DNA from: Paraburkholderia ultramafica
GTDB lineage: Bacteria > Pseudomonadota > Gammaproteobacteria > Burkholderiales > Burkholderiaceae
Assembly (NCBI RefSeq): GCF_902859915.1
Contig: NZ_CADIKK010000002.1
Coordinates: forward strand, 62,001 to 126,000
Direction of reading: 5' to 3'
Length of the DNA: 64,000 bases
This document shows positions 1 to 9,567 of the stretch, in pieces (position 1 is the stretch's first letter; each line of letters starts with the position of its first letter). Under the pieces are notes generated by a model, which was not told the DNA's origin, did not search any database, and was given only the letters and a program-made list of their open reading frames with translations. A program made the position numbers and the translations under genes.

Positions 1-316
<316 letters not shown>

Positions 317-374
317 CCCGGTTGCCAATATACCCACGCAAGCAGCGAAGTACCCGCTGAAGTAAGCAGTAAGC

Positions 375-410
375 ACGACGATGGCGCTCAAGAGCGCCAT
401 CGTCGTTTCT
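375..410 (+). terminator. Rho-independent terminator of isocitrate dehydrogenase
   Basis: There is a perfect 14-bp stem (375-388 with 393-406) around a CAAG loop, followed by TTTCT. It lies 58 bp after the isocitrate dehydrogenase stop. The opposite strand has no good U-tract, so it mainly serves the + strand, but it could also stop transcription coming leftward from the small gene at 442-672. Confidence 0.85.
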
Positions 411-441
411 ACTTCCACGTGGCCAGCGGTCATGCCGACCA

Positions 442-672
442 TCACACGTGAACGATTTCCCAATCGGCCAGTTTCTCTGGAATTTCAAGCGTCGACGTGT
501 CGTCGCCTTCTGGCAGATGCGGGCAGATCAAGCCGCGCGCGAGGTCGTCGGCCGCCTGTTGCGGGCTGGAAAACTCTCCGAGGGTTTCGTTGCCGTAGGT
601 TGCCTCCCAACCGTCCTGTCCCGGCAAAATGTAGAACGCTCCCTGGGTCGAGCCAAAGCGAAAGCCTTTCAT
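442..672 (-). CDS. Small conserved hypothetical protein (76 aa)
   Basis: The 76-residue soluble protein begins MKGFRFGSTQGAFYILPGQ and ends in an acidic stretch, EIPEKLADWEIVHV. It has no membrane segment or signal peptide. I prefer the ATG at 672 over one seven codons upstream because a GGGAGA ribosome-binding site sits about seven bases before it. I believe proteins of this kind occur widely in Burkholderia and Paraburkholderia, but I know no function. It stands alone, convergent with the isocitrate dehydrogenase gene. Confidence 0.6.
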   Translation of the reverse strand: MKGFRFGSTQGAFYILPGQDGWEATYGNETLGEFSSPQQAADDLARGLICPHLPEGDDTSTLEIPEKLADWEIVHV

Positions 673-1066
673 TTTTAGTCTCCCAATTGCCATTTAAAAA
701 ACCACGATGCCCTGGTGGCTTCATGCGTAAGTTGAGGAACCGGGCCGACAGCGTTTTTCCCGGCTCATCCAACTCGACTGCGTGAAGCGCCTGCTCTTGT
801 GAAGGAGTCTACGTCAGCGGACTGCGGCGCAAGTGGCTGTTGGATAGTTCGATCTATCAAAAAATAGCGTTTAAAAATAAAGGCTTGCAAGCATCATTTT
901 GTGATGTGCAACGTGGGGCGACATTGCGAAATGGCGAATTTGTGCCACGCACCACGATTTTTTACGAAGCAACGCATCATTCCGCATCGTGAAATTTTGG
1001 CGTCCCGCGCGATCCTTGGAGCGTGAGCCGGGTGGCAATGCGGCTCGCAGGGCGCCTTCGTCCGGT
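673..1066. other. Intergenic region with a long imperfect palindrome
   Basis: No gene is recognisable here. The middle is AT-rich. It contains GATAG-N6-CTATC followed by six A (843-864), and a larger imperfect inverted repeat at 886-912 (TTGCA, 2-nt bulge, CATCA, TTTTG loop, TGATG, TGCAA). Either could be an operator or promoter structure for the leftward gene at 442-672, but no regulator is apparent. Confidence 0.4.
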
Positions 1067-1885
1067 TCAAGCCAGAATCTGGCGGAGAAATCCAAGCATG
1101 ATGCGATTGAATTGCGCCGGCCTTTGCAGCGGCGCGAAATGGCTGACGCCAGGCAGCATGATCAACTCCGCGCCAGGAATGCTGCGGGCGAGATAGTCGG
1201 CGTGCTCCGGCTTGATGAACTCGTCGTGCTCGCTCTGCACGATCGCAACCGGCACACGGATCTGAGCCAGTTGCTGCGCCGAGTAGTTGGGCTGCGTTCT
1301 CATCATTTCGCTGACTGCGCCGACGAACGCGTCGAAGTCGTCAGGCGTCGCCGACAGTTGCGCGTAGTCTCTGGCATGCCGGCCGAAGCATCGGTCGATC
1401 ACCGGTGTCGGCACAAACGGCTTCGTGCCGCTCGGGTCCATGTTGCAGCCGAAGAAGAACACGCCCGCCACGCGCCCGGGCGCGATGCTGGCCAGCACCA
1501 TCGCGATGCAGGCGCCGTCGCTCCAGCCCACCATCGCAGCCCTGTCCAGATGCAGTGTGTCCATCACGGCCAGAACATCGGATGCCATCAACTCGTACCG
1601 GTAGGGGCGCGTGTCGCGCGTGCTGCGGCCGTGGCCGCGGCTGTCGATCACCACCACGCGATGACCCGACTCGACCAGCGCCGGAACCTGATAGCCCCAA
1701 TTGCCGCTATGCCCGAGGCCGCCGTGCAGCAGAATCACAGGCGCGCCGTCGCCATATGCCGCGTACCAGATGCGCGCGCCGTCGTGCTCGACGTAGCCGC
1801 TTTCGTCCGATGACGGCAACGGCGCCGCGCCGTGTGCTTCGAAATGTTCGAGGTTATCGTCGTGTTGGGCAGTCGAGGGTGCCAT
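1067..1885 (-). CDS. Alpha/beta hydrolase
   Basis: This is a 272-residue alpha/beta-hydrolase-fold enzyme. Visible landmarks are the oxyanion HGG motif (VILLHGGLGHSGNW), the nucleophile elbow GWSDG at about residues 120-124 with Ser as nucleophile, and the catalytic His in GVSHFAPLQRP near residue 249. The second of two ATGs (1885) is preferred because GGAGA lies just before it. The gene lies 40 bp downstream of the DASS permease gene on the same strand, so the two probably form an operon. An ester or lactone of the transported anion is a plausible substrate, but that is inference. The family is too broad for a named reaction. Confidence 0.8.
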   Translation of the reverse strand: MAPSTAQHDDNLEHFEAHGAAPLPSSDESGYVEHDGARIWYAAYGDGAPVILLHGGLGHSGNWGYQVPALVESGHRVVVIDSRGHGRSTRDTRPYRYELMASDVLAVMDTLHLDRAAMVGWSDGACIAMVLASIAPGRVAGVFFFGCNMDPSGTKPFVPTPVIDRCFGRHARDYAQLSATPDDFDAFVGAVSEMMRTQPNYSAQQLAQIRVPVAIVQSEHDEFIKPEHADYLARSIPGAELIMLPGVSHFAPLQRPAQFNRIMLGFLRQILA

Positions 1886-1925
1886 CGTTGTCTCCATTGC
1901 GTCTGGACTCGTCAGGCTGCACGCT

Positions 1926-3428
1926 TCACACCCACCCGAGCCAACGCCACCACGTCGCGGCGAACAGCAGAAGCAGCAGATACCCGAAGATCGTCAGCAC
2001 GATACCGACGCGCGCGAACTGGCGCGCGGTGAACGTGTCCGTGGCGAGGCACACCATGTTTTGCGGCGCGTTGATCGGCAGCACGAAGCCGAAGCTGACC
2101 ACGTAGCCGAGCAGCATCGTCATGCCGAGCCGGCTGAAGTCGCCCTGCATCGACTGCAGCACGGCGATCAGGATCGGCAGCATCGCGGAGGTCAACGCGG
2201 TGGCACTGGCGAAACCCAGGTGAATGAGGATCAGGAACGCGGAGAGAATCGCAAACGCGGTGAACGCGCTCGCCTGATCGAGGCCGGTGTGATGCGCGAC
2301 GAGGTCGCCGAGCCACTGGCCGGCGGTGGTGGTGAGCAAGGCCGTGCCGAGACTGATGCCGACCCCGAAGACGATCACCGTCCCCCATGGAACGCGGCTT
2401 TGCACGGTTTTCCAGTCCATCACGCCGACGCGCGGCAGCATCAGGATCACGAGGCCCACATAGGTGACGGAGGTGGTGTCGAACGGATGCAGCTTGCCTT
2501 CGGTCGCCCAGAAGAACAGCAGGCCGATGGCGACGCCGAGCAGGCGCTTTTGCGGACCGGTCATCGGCCCGAGTTCGCGCAGCGAGCGCGCGACCGCTTC
2601 CTTGCCGCCGGCGATGCTGTCGGACTCGGGCGGCAGCATCTTCAGCACGATGAACAGCAGCGCGGCCGACATGATGATCGCCCACGGCGCGCCGGCGATC
2701 AGCCAGTCGAGCCACGTGACGCGCGCGCCGAGCATCTTGTCCATGAAGCCGACCGTCAGCAGATTCTGCGCGGCCGCTGTCAGGATGCCGACGTTCCAGA
2801 TACTGGTGCCCTGGGCGACCACGATCATGATGCCGGCCGCGATATTCGAACGCTTGTCCACGCCGAACGCCGAGATCACGCCGATCATGATCGGCACGAC
2901 GCAGGCGCTGCGCGCGGTGGCGCTCGGCACCACCAGCGACAGAACGATCGTCACGGCGATCGAGCCGATCAGGATGCGCCGCGTCGTGGTGCCGATCAAC
3001 GACAGCGTGACGAGCGCGATGCGCTTGTCGAGGCCGGTGATCGTCATCGCCGCGGAGATGAACAGGGCGCCGGTCACCAGCGCGAGCGCCGAATTCGAAA
3101 AGCCGGCGAGCCCCATGCTGATTCCCGCCGACGTGCCGTAGATCACGCTCGGGTCTTTGATGGTGGGCGCGGTGCCAATCAGAAACGCGATTAGCGAAGT
3201 GATGATGATCGCGCTGGCTTCGTACGAGACGGCTTCGGTCAACCAGACGACCACGGCGAACGCGAGAATGGCGAGCATGCGATGCCCGGCTGGCGGCAGC
3301 GTGGCGGGCAGCGGCAGCAGCAACACGACGATCATTGCGACGACGCTCGCGACCAAACCGATCGGCACGCTGTGTTTGGCCGGAGGGGAACCCGCACCGG
3401 GTTGAGCTTCGGGTTTCGATACGCTCAT
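1926..3428 (-). CDS. DASS/SLC13-family anion permease
   Basis: This is a 500-residue polytopic inner-membrane protein with about 12 hydrophobic segments. It belongs to the divalent anion:Na+ symporter group, which moves dicarboxylates, tricarboxylates or sulfate. The first half contains VPSATARSACVVPI and the region VVAQGTSIWNVGILTAA, where the family carries its two Ser-Asn-Thr-type substrate loops. The length is normal for the family. The ATG at 3428 has AAGGAG about 10 bases upstream. The next gene on this strand is an alpha/beta hydrolase 40 bp away. The substrate cannot be read from the sequence. Confidence 0.85.
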   Translation of the reverse strand: MSVSKPEAQPGAGSPPAKHSVPIGLVASVVAMIVVLLLPLPATLPPAGHRMLAILAFAVVVWLTEAVSYEASAIIITSLIAFLIGTAPTIKDPSVIYGTSAGISMGLAGFSNSALALVTGALFISAAMTITGLDKRIALVTLSLIGTTTRRILIGSIAVTIVLSLVVPSATARSACVVPIMIGVISAFGVDKRSNIAAGIMIVVAQGTSIWNVGILTAAAQNLLTVGFMDKMLGARVTWLDWLIAGAPWAIIMSAALLFIVLKMLPPESDSIAGGKEAVARSLRELGPMTGPQKRLLGVAIGLLFFWATEGKLHPFDTTSVTYVGLVILMLPRVGVMDWKTVQSRVPWGTVIVFGVGISLGTALLTTTAGQWLGDLVAHHTGLDQASAFTAFAILSAFLILIHLGFASATALTSAMLPILIAVLQSMQGDFSRLGMTMLLGYVVSFGFVLPINAPQNMVCLATDTFTARQFARVGIVLTIFGYLLLLLFAATWWRWLGWV

Positions 3429-3815
3429 GCTTGTCGCTCCTTAGGTGGCGTGCTGCTTGCCTTATCCTTCGTTTCAAGCGGTGGCATTGATGATCGAAAA
3501 CCGCTGTCCTTGACGGCCTCGATCTGGAAATCGAAATGACGGCGGCAATCCCTGCGCGCCCCGCTGATTGAATCACCGAACCCGTGCAGGGGTCAATCGC
3601 GTCTGACGCGCTCGCGTGGGCATTGCCTTTGTGAATCCGATGCGCGTTCGCCGAGCGTTTCAACAGCACGATGAAGCAACAGGTCATTCATGCTCGCGTC
3701 TTCGGAAGCGACATGGGCGAGCACGCGCGTTCAGTGAGTTGCGGTGAATTCGAGCAAATATTCGCGCCGATTGCACACACGAGCGATTTCAAATGCAGGC
3801 AGCTGCGGCTAGCCG
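3429..3815. other. Intergenic region upstream of the DASS permease
   Basis: This 387-bp stretch separates the DASS permease gene from the stop of the GntR-type regulator; both read leftward. The permease promoter must lie here, but I see no convincing -35/-10 pair or palindrome, and no gene. Confidence 0.4.
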
Positions 3816-4526
3816 TCAACCGCCCGCTTTACTCAACTCGTGCGCACGCCGCAACCGTTCGCGGCTGTTGCTCAGATGCATGCGCATCGCCGCACGCGCA
3901 TCGTCGGCGTCCCGCCGTTCGATCGCGCGATAAATCATCTGGTGCTCGCCGAGCACGTTGCGCAGATGCTCGATATGGTCGAGTTCCGCGATCTCGGCGG
4001 AACCGAGCCGCGTGCGCGGGCTCACCGCGCGGCCGAGCTGGCTGAGCACGTCGAAGAAATAGCGATTACCGCTTGCGCGCGCGATCTGCAGATGGAACTC
4101 GATGTCGTGCGCGAGCGTATCGGTGCTGCCGCGTTCAAGTTCGGACTCGAAGCGCTCCAACGCCGCGCGAATCTGCTTGAGGTTCTGCTCGGTGCGTCGT
4201 GTGGCGGCGAGCGCGGCTGCGGCGGCTTCGACGTCGATACGAAATTCGATGATGGCCATCACGTCCAGCATGCTGGACAGGTCGGCGGCGGCCAGCTGCA
4301 TTGGCTTTTCGGCGGCGGGCGCGAGCACGAATGTGCCGATGCCGTGACGCGTCTCGACCACGTTAGCCGCTTGCAGGCGCGAAATTGCCTCGCGAACCAC
4401 GGAGCGGCTCACGGAAAGCTGCTTCATCATCGCGACTTCGGTGGGAATGCGGTCCCCCGGCCTCAGAGCGCCGCGGCGAATTTCATCGGAAAGGGTGGCC
4501 ACCACCTTCTCAGTTAGGCTGCTCAT
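3816..4526 (-). CDS. GntR-family regulator, FadR (FCD) subfamily
   Basis: This is a 236-residue transcription factor. The N-terminal winged helix reads LSDEIRRGALRPGDRIPTEVAMMKQLSVSRSVVREAISRL. A C-terminal all-helical FCD ligand-binding domain follows, with the typical metal-binding histidine context DIEFHLQIARASGNRYF. The start at 4526 is chosen because the domain begins right after it; an open frame continues upstream but looks non-coding. It is divergent from the MFS-gudD genes, so I infer that it controls glucarate or galactarate use, as GntR proteins often do. Confidence 0.85.
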   Translation of the reverse strand: MSSLTEKVVATLSDEIRRGALRPGDRIPTEVAMMKQLSVSRSVVREAISRLQAANVVETRHGIGTFVLAPAAEKPMQLAAADLSSMLDVMAIIEFRIDVEAAAAALAATRRTEQNLKQIRAALERFESELERGSTDTLAHDIEFHLQIARASGNRYFFDVLSQLGRAVSPRTRLGSAEIAELDHIEHLRNVLGEHQMIYRAIERRDADDARAAMRMHLSNSRERLRRAHELSKAGG

Positions 4527-5048
4527 TTTTGTGGCTTGTTGACTAATCGGCTGGAATGCAGAAGTTCGCGCGTGAGTGACGGTGTCGGGCGGATTGGGCC
4601 GGCCATCATAGCGCCGGTCGGCATCGGGAGCGTTCCCATGGCCGGATTTCCCGGAAAGTATCGCACAGGACTTTACTCGATTCTCGCGCGTTCGACGGCG
4701 CTCGCTCCGGCTATTTTGCCAGCGGTTATAAACGTGCGATGCCGGTGGGGTTGAGAAAGTTGGCGCGTTGATATGGACCGCTGCGCTTCTTCCCAAGGAT
4801 GGTTTGCAGGCGGGTGTCATGGCAGTTGCTCTTAAGTGCGTTTCCAAATGAAGTTCAAGTCATCCGACGTCCTAGCTCAATTGGGTCCAGCCTCGGCGGA
4901 GCGGTCGCTTAGTCCCGTAATCGCCATATAAACAAGGGATATTACAGGGTAAACACCCGATTGGAATCCATCAATAGACGGAGGTAAACTGTCATCAGAC
5001 AACATATCACACGTTAGGCCGCCGGCGTGGCCGATACTGGAGGCAACT
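4527..5048. other. Divergent control region of the glucarate genes
   Basis: This 522-bp region lies between the GntR regulator (leftward) and the MFS-gudD genes (rightward). Just before the MFS gene there is a short palindrome, TGTC-ATCA-GACA (4990-5001). It is a reasonable operator candidate for a GntR protein, because FadR-type sites are often short palindromes with central N-rich spacers. No further gene is recognisable. Confidence 0.4.
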
Positions 5049-5732
5049 TTGACATCCGCTCTCACCCCCGCACTCGACCCGCTGGATTCGGCGGTTTCGA
5101 AGGTCAAGCGGCACGTGTTGCCGCTCTTTCTGATCATGTTCATCGCGAACTACGTCGACCGTGTGAACATCGGCTTCGTCAATTCGCACATGCAGACGGA
5201 CCTGGGCATCGGCGCTGCGGCTTACGGCCTCGGCAGCGGGTTGTTCTTTATCGGCTATGCGCTGTTCGAAGTGCCGTCGAACGTGTTGATGCAGAAGTAC
5301 GGCGCGCGCGCGTGGCTTACTCGCATCATGGGCACGTGGGGGCTGGTCGCGGCGGCGGTGGCGCTCGTGATCGCGGCGTGCGGGCTGTTTGCGTCGACGT
5401 CGGGCAATCCGGTCATGTCGTTCGTGGCGATCTGCTTTTCGGCGATCGGCTTCAAGGCGGCTTCGTCGCTTTTCTGGCCGATCCCGCAGGGCTACCTCGA
5501 TGCACGTGTGGCAGCCGGCGTGATCGCGCTGATCAATTCGGTGGGCAACCTCGGCGGCTTCTTCGCGCCGGCCACGTTCGGTTATCTGCAGCAGCACACC
5601 GGTTCGATTACCGGCGGTCTGTATGGTCTGGGCGTGGCGTCGCTGCTCGCGGCAGCGGCCGGCTTCCTGACACGCAATCGCCGCAGTGATCGCGCCATGC
5701 TGCCCGACCAGTTGCACAGCAAAGCACATTGA
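5049..5732 (+). pseudogene. GudP-like MFS sugar-acid transporter with in-frame internal deletion
   Basis: The first 100 residues match the start of the anion:cation symporter MFS group (glucarate/galactarate transporters): TM1 with MFIANYVDRVNIGF, TM2 with GYALFEVPSNVLM, and the RIMGTWGL motif before TM4. At about residue 101-106 the protein jumps straight to what is normally TM10: NPVMSFVAICFSAIGFKAAS, SLFWPIPQGYL, INSVGNLGGFFAP. Relatives have about 430-450 residues; this one has 227 and about six membrane segments. Roughly 200 codons are missing, yet the frame stays open. Translation would start at TTG 5049 behind a strong GGAGG. It is probably inactive as a transporter, but it could still be translated. 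Confidence 0.8.
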
Positions 5733-5865
5733 CTACACTGACGCTCACCGCGCTCAGTCACGAGTCACGCGCTTGCCAGTTTACATCCGGTATCGGTGTC
5801 GAACGCGATCGTACGTCGCGATGATTTCCAGCGGCCGGCTTACTTACTCAACGGATCTTATTTCC

Positions 5866-7215
5866 ATGTCCACGAAACCCACTGAATCGAACGCCACGCC
5901 GATCGTCACCGAGCTGCGCGTCGTGCCGGTCGCCGGCCGCGACAGCATGTTGTTGAATCTGAGCGGCGCGCATGGTCCGTTCTTCACGCGCAACATCGTC
6001 ATTCTGCGCGACAGCGCCGGACATACCGGCGTCGGCGAAGTACCGGGCGGCGAGAGCATCCGCAAGACGATCGACGACGCGCGTCCGTTCGTCGTCGGTC
6101 AGTCGATCGGCAATTTGCAAGCTATCCTGAACAAAGCGCGCACGCAGTTCGCCGACCGCGACGCCGGCGGCCGCGGCCTGCAAACGTTCGATCTGCGCAC
6201 CACGATTCACGCGGTGACCGCGCTCGAAGCCGCCCTGCTCGACCTGCTCGGCCAGCACCTGGGTGTGCCGGTCGCGGCCTTGCTCGGCGAAGGCCAGCAG
6301 CGCGACGAAGTGGAAATGCTCGGCTATCTGTTCTATATCGGCGATCGCAAGAAGACCGATCTGCCGTACGTGAGCGGCGCCGATGGCCGTGACGACTGGG
6401 AGCGGGTCCGCACTGAACAAGCGCTGACGCCTGAAGCCGTCGTGCGGCTGGCCGAGGCCGCGCAGGCGCGCTACGGTTTCAACGACTTCAAGCTCAAGGG
6501 CGGCGTGCTGCCCGGCGACGCGGAAATCGAAGCGGTCACCGCGCTCGCCGAACGCTTCCCCAACGCGCGCGTGACGCTCGACCCGAACGGCGCATGGTCG
6601 CTGGCGGAAGCGGTGCGCCTGTGCCGCGACCAGCACGACGTGCTCGCTTATGCGGAAGATCCGTGCGGTGCGGAAAACGGCTATTCGGGCCGCGAAGTGA
6701 TGGCCGAATTCCGCCGCGCGACGGGCCTGCCGACGGCGACCAACATGATCGCCACCGACTGGCGTCAGATGGGTCACGCGATCCAGTTGCAGTCGGTGGA
6801 TATTCCGCTGGCCGATCCGCATTTCTGGACCATGCAGGGCTCGGTGCGCGTCGCGCAGATGTGCAACGACTGGGGCCTGACGTGGGGCTCGCACTCGAAC
6901 AATCACTTCGACATTTCGCTGGCGATGTTCACGCACGTGGCGGCCGCGGCGCCGGGCAAGATCACGGCGATCGACACGCACTGGATCTGGCAGGACGGTC
7001 AGCGTTTGACGCGCGAGCCGCTGCAAATCGTCGGCGGCAAGGTCAAGGTGCCGCAGGCGGCGGGACTCGGTGTCGAGCTGGATATGGACGAGCTCGAGAA
7101 GGCGCATGCGCTGTATCAGCAGCATGGACTGGGCGCACGCGATGACGGTGTGGCGATGCAGTATCTGATTCCGAACTGGAAGTTCGATAACAAGCGCCCG
7201 TGTCTGGTGCGCTGA
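5866..7215 (+). CDS. gudD: Glucarate dehydratase
   Basis: This is a 449-residue enolase-superfamily enzyme that dehydrates D-glucarate to 5-keto-4-deoxy-D-glucarate in the cytoplasm. It is almost the same length as E. coli GudD (446). The catalytic residues are visible: the lysine pair in FKLKGG (about 209/211), metal ligands in TLDPNGAW (D239), AYAEDPC (E264) and ATNMIATDW (N293), and the His-Asp dyad in GSHSNNHFD (H343) and TAIDTHW (about D370). ATG 5866 begins the conserved protein; an upstream extension is possible but no good ribosome-binding site is seen for either. It lies 133 bp after the deleted transporter gene and presumably belongs to the same unit. Confidence 0.93.
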   Translation: MSTKPTESNATPIVTELRVVPVAGRDSMLLNLSGAHGPFFTRNIVILRDSAGHTGVGEVPGGESIRKTIDDARPFVVGQSIGNLQAILNKARTQFADRDAGGRGLQTFDLRTTIHAVTALEAALLDLLGQHLGVPVAALLGEGQQRDEVEMLGYLFYIGDRKKTDLPYVSGADGRDDWERVRTEQALTPEAVVRLAEAAQARYGFNDFKLKGGVLPGDAEIEAVTALAERFPNARVTLDPNGAWSLAEAVRLCRDQHDVLAYAEDPCGAENGYSGREVMAEFRRATGLPTATNMIATDWRQMGHAIQLQSVDIPLADPHFWTMQGSVRVAQMCNDWGLTWGSHSNNHFDISLAMFTHVAAAAPGKITAIDTHWIWQDGQRLTREPLQIVGGKVKVPQAAGLGVELDMDELEKAHALYQQHGLGARDDGVAMQYLIPNWKFDNKRPCLVR

Positions 7216-7318
7216 AGCTTTGATGAGGCGGGCGGCGGCGCGGGAGATTGCGCTTGCTCGCCCGTGCTTGACGCCGCTTATGCGAGGGCACCACCTCGAG
7301 ACGTAGCTGGAGCGCCGA

Positions 7319-8875
7319 TCAACTCCGCCGAAACACCACATGCGAGATCCGTTGCACCAGCAACGCCGCCGCCAGCGACGCAACGGCAGTCAGCCACACG
7401 CCGATATGAATCGACTGCACCAGCGCATCGCGTGCGGTATCGATCAACGCCAGCGTATCGAGCCCTGACGATTTCATATCCGCGAAGAGCTTCAACCGCG
7501 ACGCTTCATCGATCAGAATACGCAGATCGACGAAGCGAGGCCGCCATTGCGACGCGGCCGGTTCGCCGAGCACGCTCATCGTGCGCGTGACGACGTCACG
7601 GTAGTGATGCGACACCACGGTCGCGACAATGCTCGTGCCGAGCATGCCGCCCACCATCCGCGTGGACTGCAGCAGCGCGGTCGTGATGCCGAAGCGTTCA
7701 CGCCCGGCAATCTCCTGCCCGAACACATTCAGATTGTTGAGGATGAAACCGAGGCCGATGCCGATCGCGCCCATAGGCAATACGATCCGCAAGTGCGGCG
7801 TAGCGGGATTCGCGAACGTCAGCGCGATCGACGCGAACAGCAGCAGCACGAAGCCGATCGTCAGAATCTGCGTGGGCTTCTTCATGTGAATCACGATGCG
7901 CGTGTTCAGCAAGCTGCCGAGCGCGATACAGGCCGCGATCGGCGTCGCGATCAGGCCGGCCTGTTGCGGCGACAAGCCGAAGCCGCCTTGCAGCAACAAC
8001 GGCGCGAAGAAGATCAGCGAAAACATCACGAAGCCGGACAGCATGCCGAGCGTGAACAGCGTCACGAGCCGCGGATCCTTGAACAGGTCGAGCGGAATGA
8101 TCGGATGCGTGGCGCGCTTTTCGCACACGAACAACGCGATCGCGCCGGCGATCACGCACACCCCCAATATGACGTTGCCGCTGGTCAGCCCATTCTTCGG
8201 CACGGCTTCGATGAAAGTCTGCAAGCCGGCGAGCACCGCGGCGACCAGCGCCGCGCCGAGCCAGTCGATCTTGACCTCGCCTTGCTGCGGACGCCGGAAG
8301 CTCGGCAGATGCGCCCAGATGAAATAGAGCGCGGCGGCGCCGACCGGCAGATTGATCAGGAAGGTGGAGCGCCAGCCCCAGTGTTCGCTCATCCAGCCGC
8401 CCAGCGACGGCCCGGCGGCCGTGCCGATCCCGTAGGCGGCGGCCAGCACCACTTGCCAGCGCACTCGCGTGCGTGCGTCGGGAAACAGATCCGGTATCGA
8501 TGCGAACGCGGTGCCGACCATCATCCCGCCGCCGACGCCTTGCAAGCCGCGCGCGATCACCAGAAACAGCATGTCGTTGGCGACGCCGCACAACACCGAG
8601 GCCACCGTGAACGTGATCACCGCGGCGATCACGAAACGCTTGCGGCCGAAGTAGTCGCCGAGCCGCCCGAACACCGGCACTGTCACCACCGACGCCAGCA
8701 GGTACGCGCTGGCAATCCATGCGAAGTACTCGAAGCCATGCAGTTCGGCGACGATGGAAGGCAACGCGGTGCTGACGACCGTCTGGTCGAGCGCGACCAG
8801 CATGTTGACGAGGCCGATGCCGAGCATCGCAAAGAGGGCGTTTCGAAAGGGCAGAGCAGTGGCAGTCGGGTTCAC
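7319..8875 (-). CDS. MFS multidrug exporter, DHA2 (EmrB/QacA) family
   Basis: This is a 518-residue, 14-segment drug:H+ antiporter-type protein. The N-terminal region carries LDQTVVSTALPSI (motif D1 of 14-TM exporters), FGRLGDYFGRKRF (motif A between TM2 and TM3) and the motif C region GTAAGPSLGGWMSEHWGWR. The start is GTG at 8875. There is no membrane-fusion protein gene beside it, so it may act alone in the inner membrane. No regulator is adjacent. Two AGTCAA-containing palindromes upstream may be operator sites for an unlinked regulator. The substrate is unknown. Confidence 0.88.
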   Translation of the reverse strand: MNPTATALPFRNALFAMLGIGLVNMLVALDQTVVSTALPSIVAELHGFEYFAWIASAYLLASVVTVPVFGRLGDYFGRKRFVIAAVITFTVASVLCGVANDMLFLVIARGLQGVGGGMMVGTAFASIPDLFPDARTRVRWQVVLAAAYGIGTAAGPSLGGWMSEHWGWRSTFLINLPVGAAALYFIWAHLPSFRRPQQGEVKIDWLGAALVAAVLAGLQTFIEAVPKNGLTSGNVILGVCVIAGAIALFVCEKRATHPIIPLDLFKDPRLVTLFTLGMLSGFVMFSLIFFAPLLLQGGFGLSPQQAGLIATPIAACIALGSLLNTRIVIHMKKPTQILTIGFVLLLFASIALTFANPATPHLRIVLPMGAIGIGLGFILNNLNVFGQEIAGRERFGITTALLQSTRMVGGMLGTSIVATVVSHHYRDVVTRTMSVLGEPAASQWRPRFVDLRILIDEASRLKLFADMKSSGLDTLALIDTARDALVQSIHIGVWLTAVASLAAALLVQRISHVVFRRS

Positions 8876-9567
8876 GGAGCTGGCAAAGGGCTGATCAGGG
8901 TGGGCGCCGCGCGGCGGGTCGCGGGCCAGGGTCTTGACGACTATGTCTTCTAGTTGTCTGACCTCTTGTCGGGGATTATACGGGTTTTCACTTAGTCAAA
9001 ACTATTTCTCGCTAGTTCGAAAGAGATCGGCGCATCGTGGGATCGCGCTTTCGCGGCAGCCTACGCGCAGAGAGGCCAGCCGCGCAGCGCGTGCATAGCG
9101 TCGGTTGCTGACCAACGCGGGACCATGGACGCGCCGATGGAGGCGATTGAGGCCGGCTCCCGCTATCCCGACCGGGAAAATCAACCGATCTTTGCCGTCA
9201 CCCGATTGACTCAGTCAACTGGTCGTCGCGCTCTTTACAATCAAATTGGATAATGGCTTCATAAGTGATTCATGAATTGTCCAAAAGTTTGAGTAAAGCT
9301 GATTCCCGATCGAATAAATAATTTTTTGGCAAGGAATTGGATGGTTTTATTTCCGCAGCGCTTCCGGAATAAAAAAGGCCGACACAATGTGTCGGCCTAA
9401 AGATTCTGGCGTCCGAGGATTGCTTGCCAGAACCTGAGAGACGTTAGCCAGGCGATCTTGCGATGGGCCGGCTGGCCTTTCATCTTGTCAGAGACGCTGC
9501 GGGGCTTCGGCAGAACCTGCCGCACTGGCGCTATGCTAGCGGCTTCGTCCACCCCGAGGAGCAACCG
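8876..9567. other. Intergenic region with two palindromes and an orphan terminator
   Basis: This is a divergent region of nearly 700 bp between the MFS exporter and the dienelactone hydrolase. It holds TAGT-CAAA-ACTA (8993-9004) and the perfect 13-bp palindrome TTGACTCAGTCAA (9206-9218). An AT-rich stretch follows at about 9230-9370, then a leftward terminator at 9370-9398. No protein gene is recognisable. The terminator suggests a leftward transcript starting between about 9400 and 9560. Confidence 0.5.
9370..9398 (-). terminator. Leftward rho-independent terminator without an assigned gene
   Basis: A perfect 10-bp stem (9376-9385 with 9389-9398) around a 3-nt loop is followed on the minus strand by seven T. 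No minus-strand protein gene ends here; the nearest upstream sequence is the start of a rightward gene. It probably ends a small RNA or an antisense transcript. Confidence 0.75.

Noticed and set aside
1912..3687. A 591-codon frame overlapping the DASS permease gene on the same strand
   Set aside because: The translation is Arg/His-rich and hydrophilic, while the permease frame has clear membrane segments and a good ribosome-binding site.
4527..4847. N-terminal extension of the GntR regulator
   Set aside because: The helix-turn-helix begins right after ATG 4526; the upstream peptide is not family-like.
5848..7383. A 511-codon open frame antisense to gudD
   Set aside because: No motifs; gudD has all catalytic residues on the + strand.
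9403..9489. A 28-codon leftward frame ending just before the orphan terminator
   Set aside because: It is the tail of a long chance frame with no ribosome-binding site. A non-coding RNA explains the terminator better.
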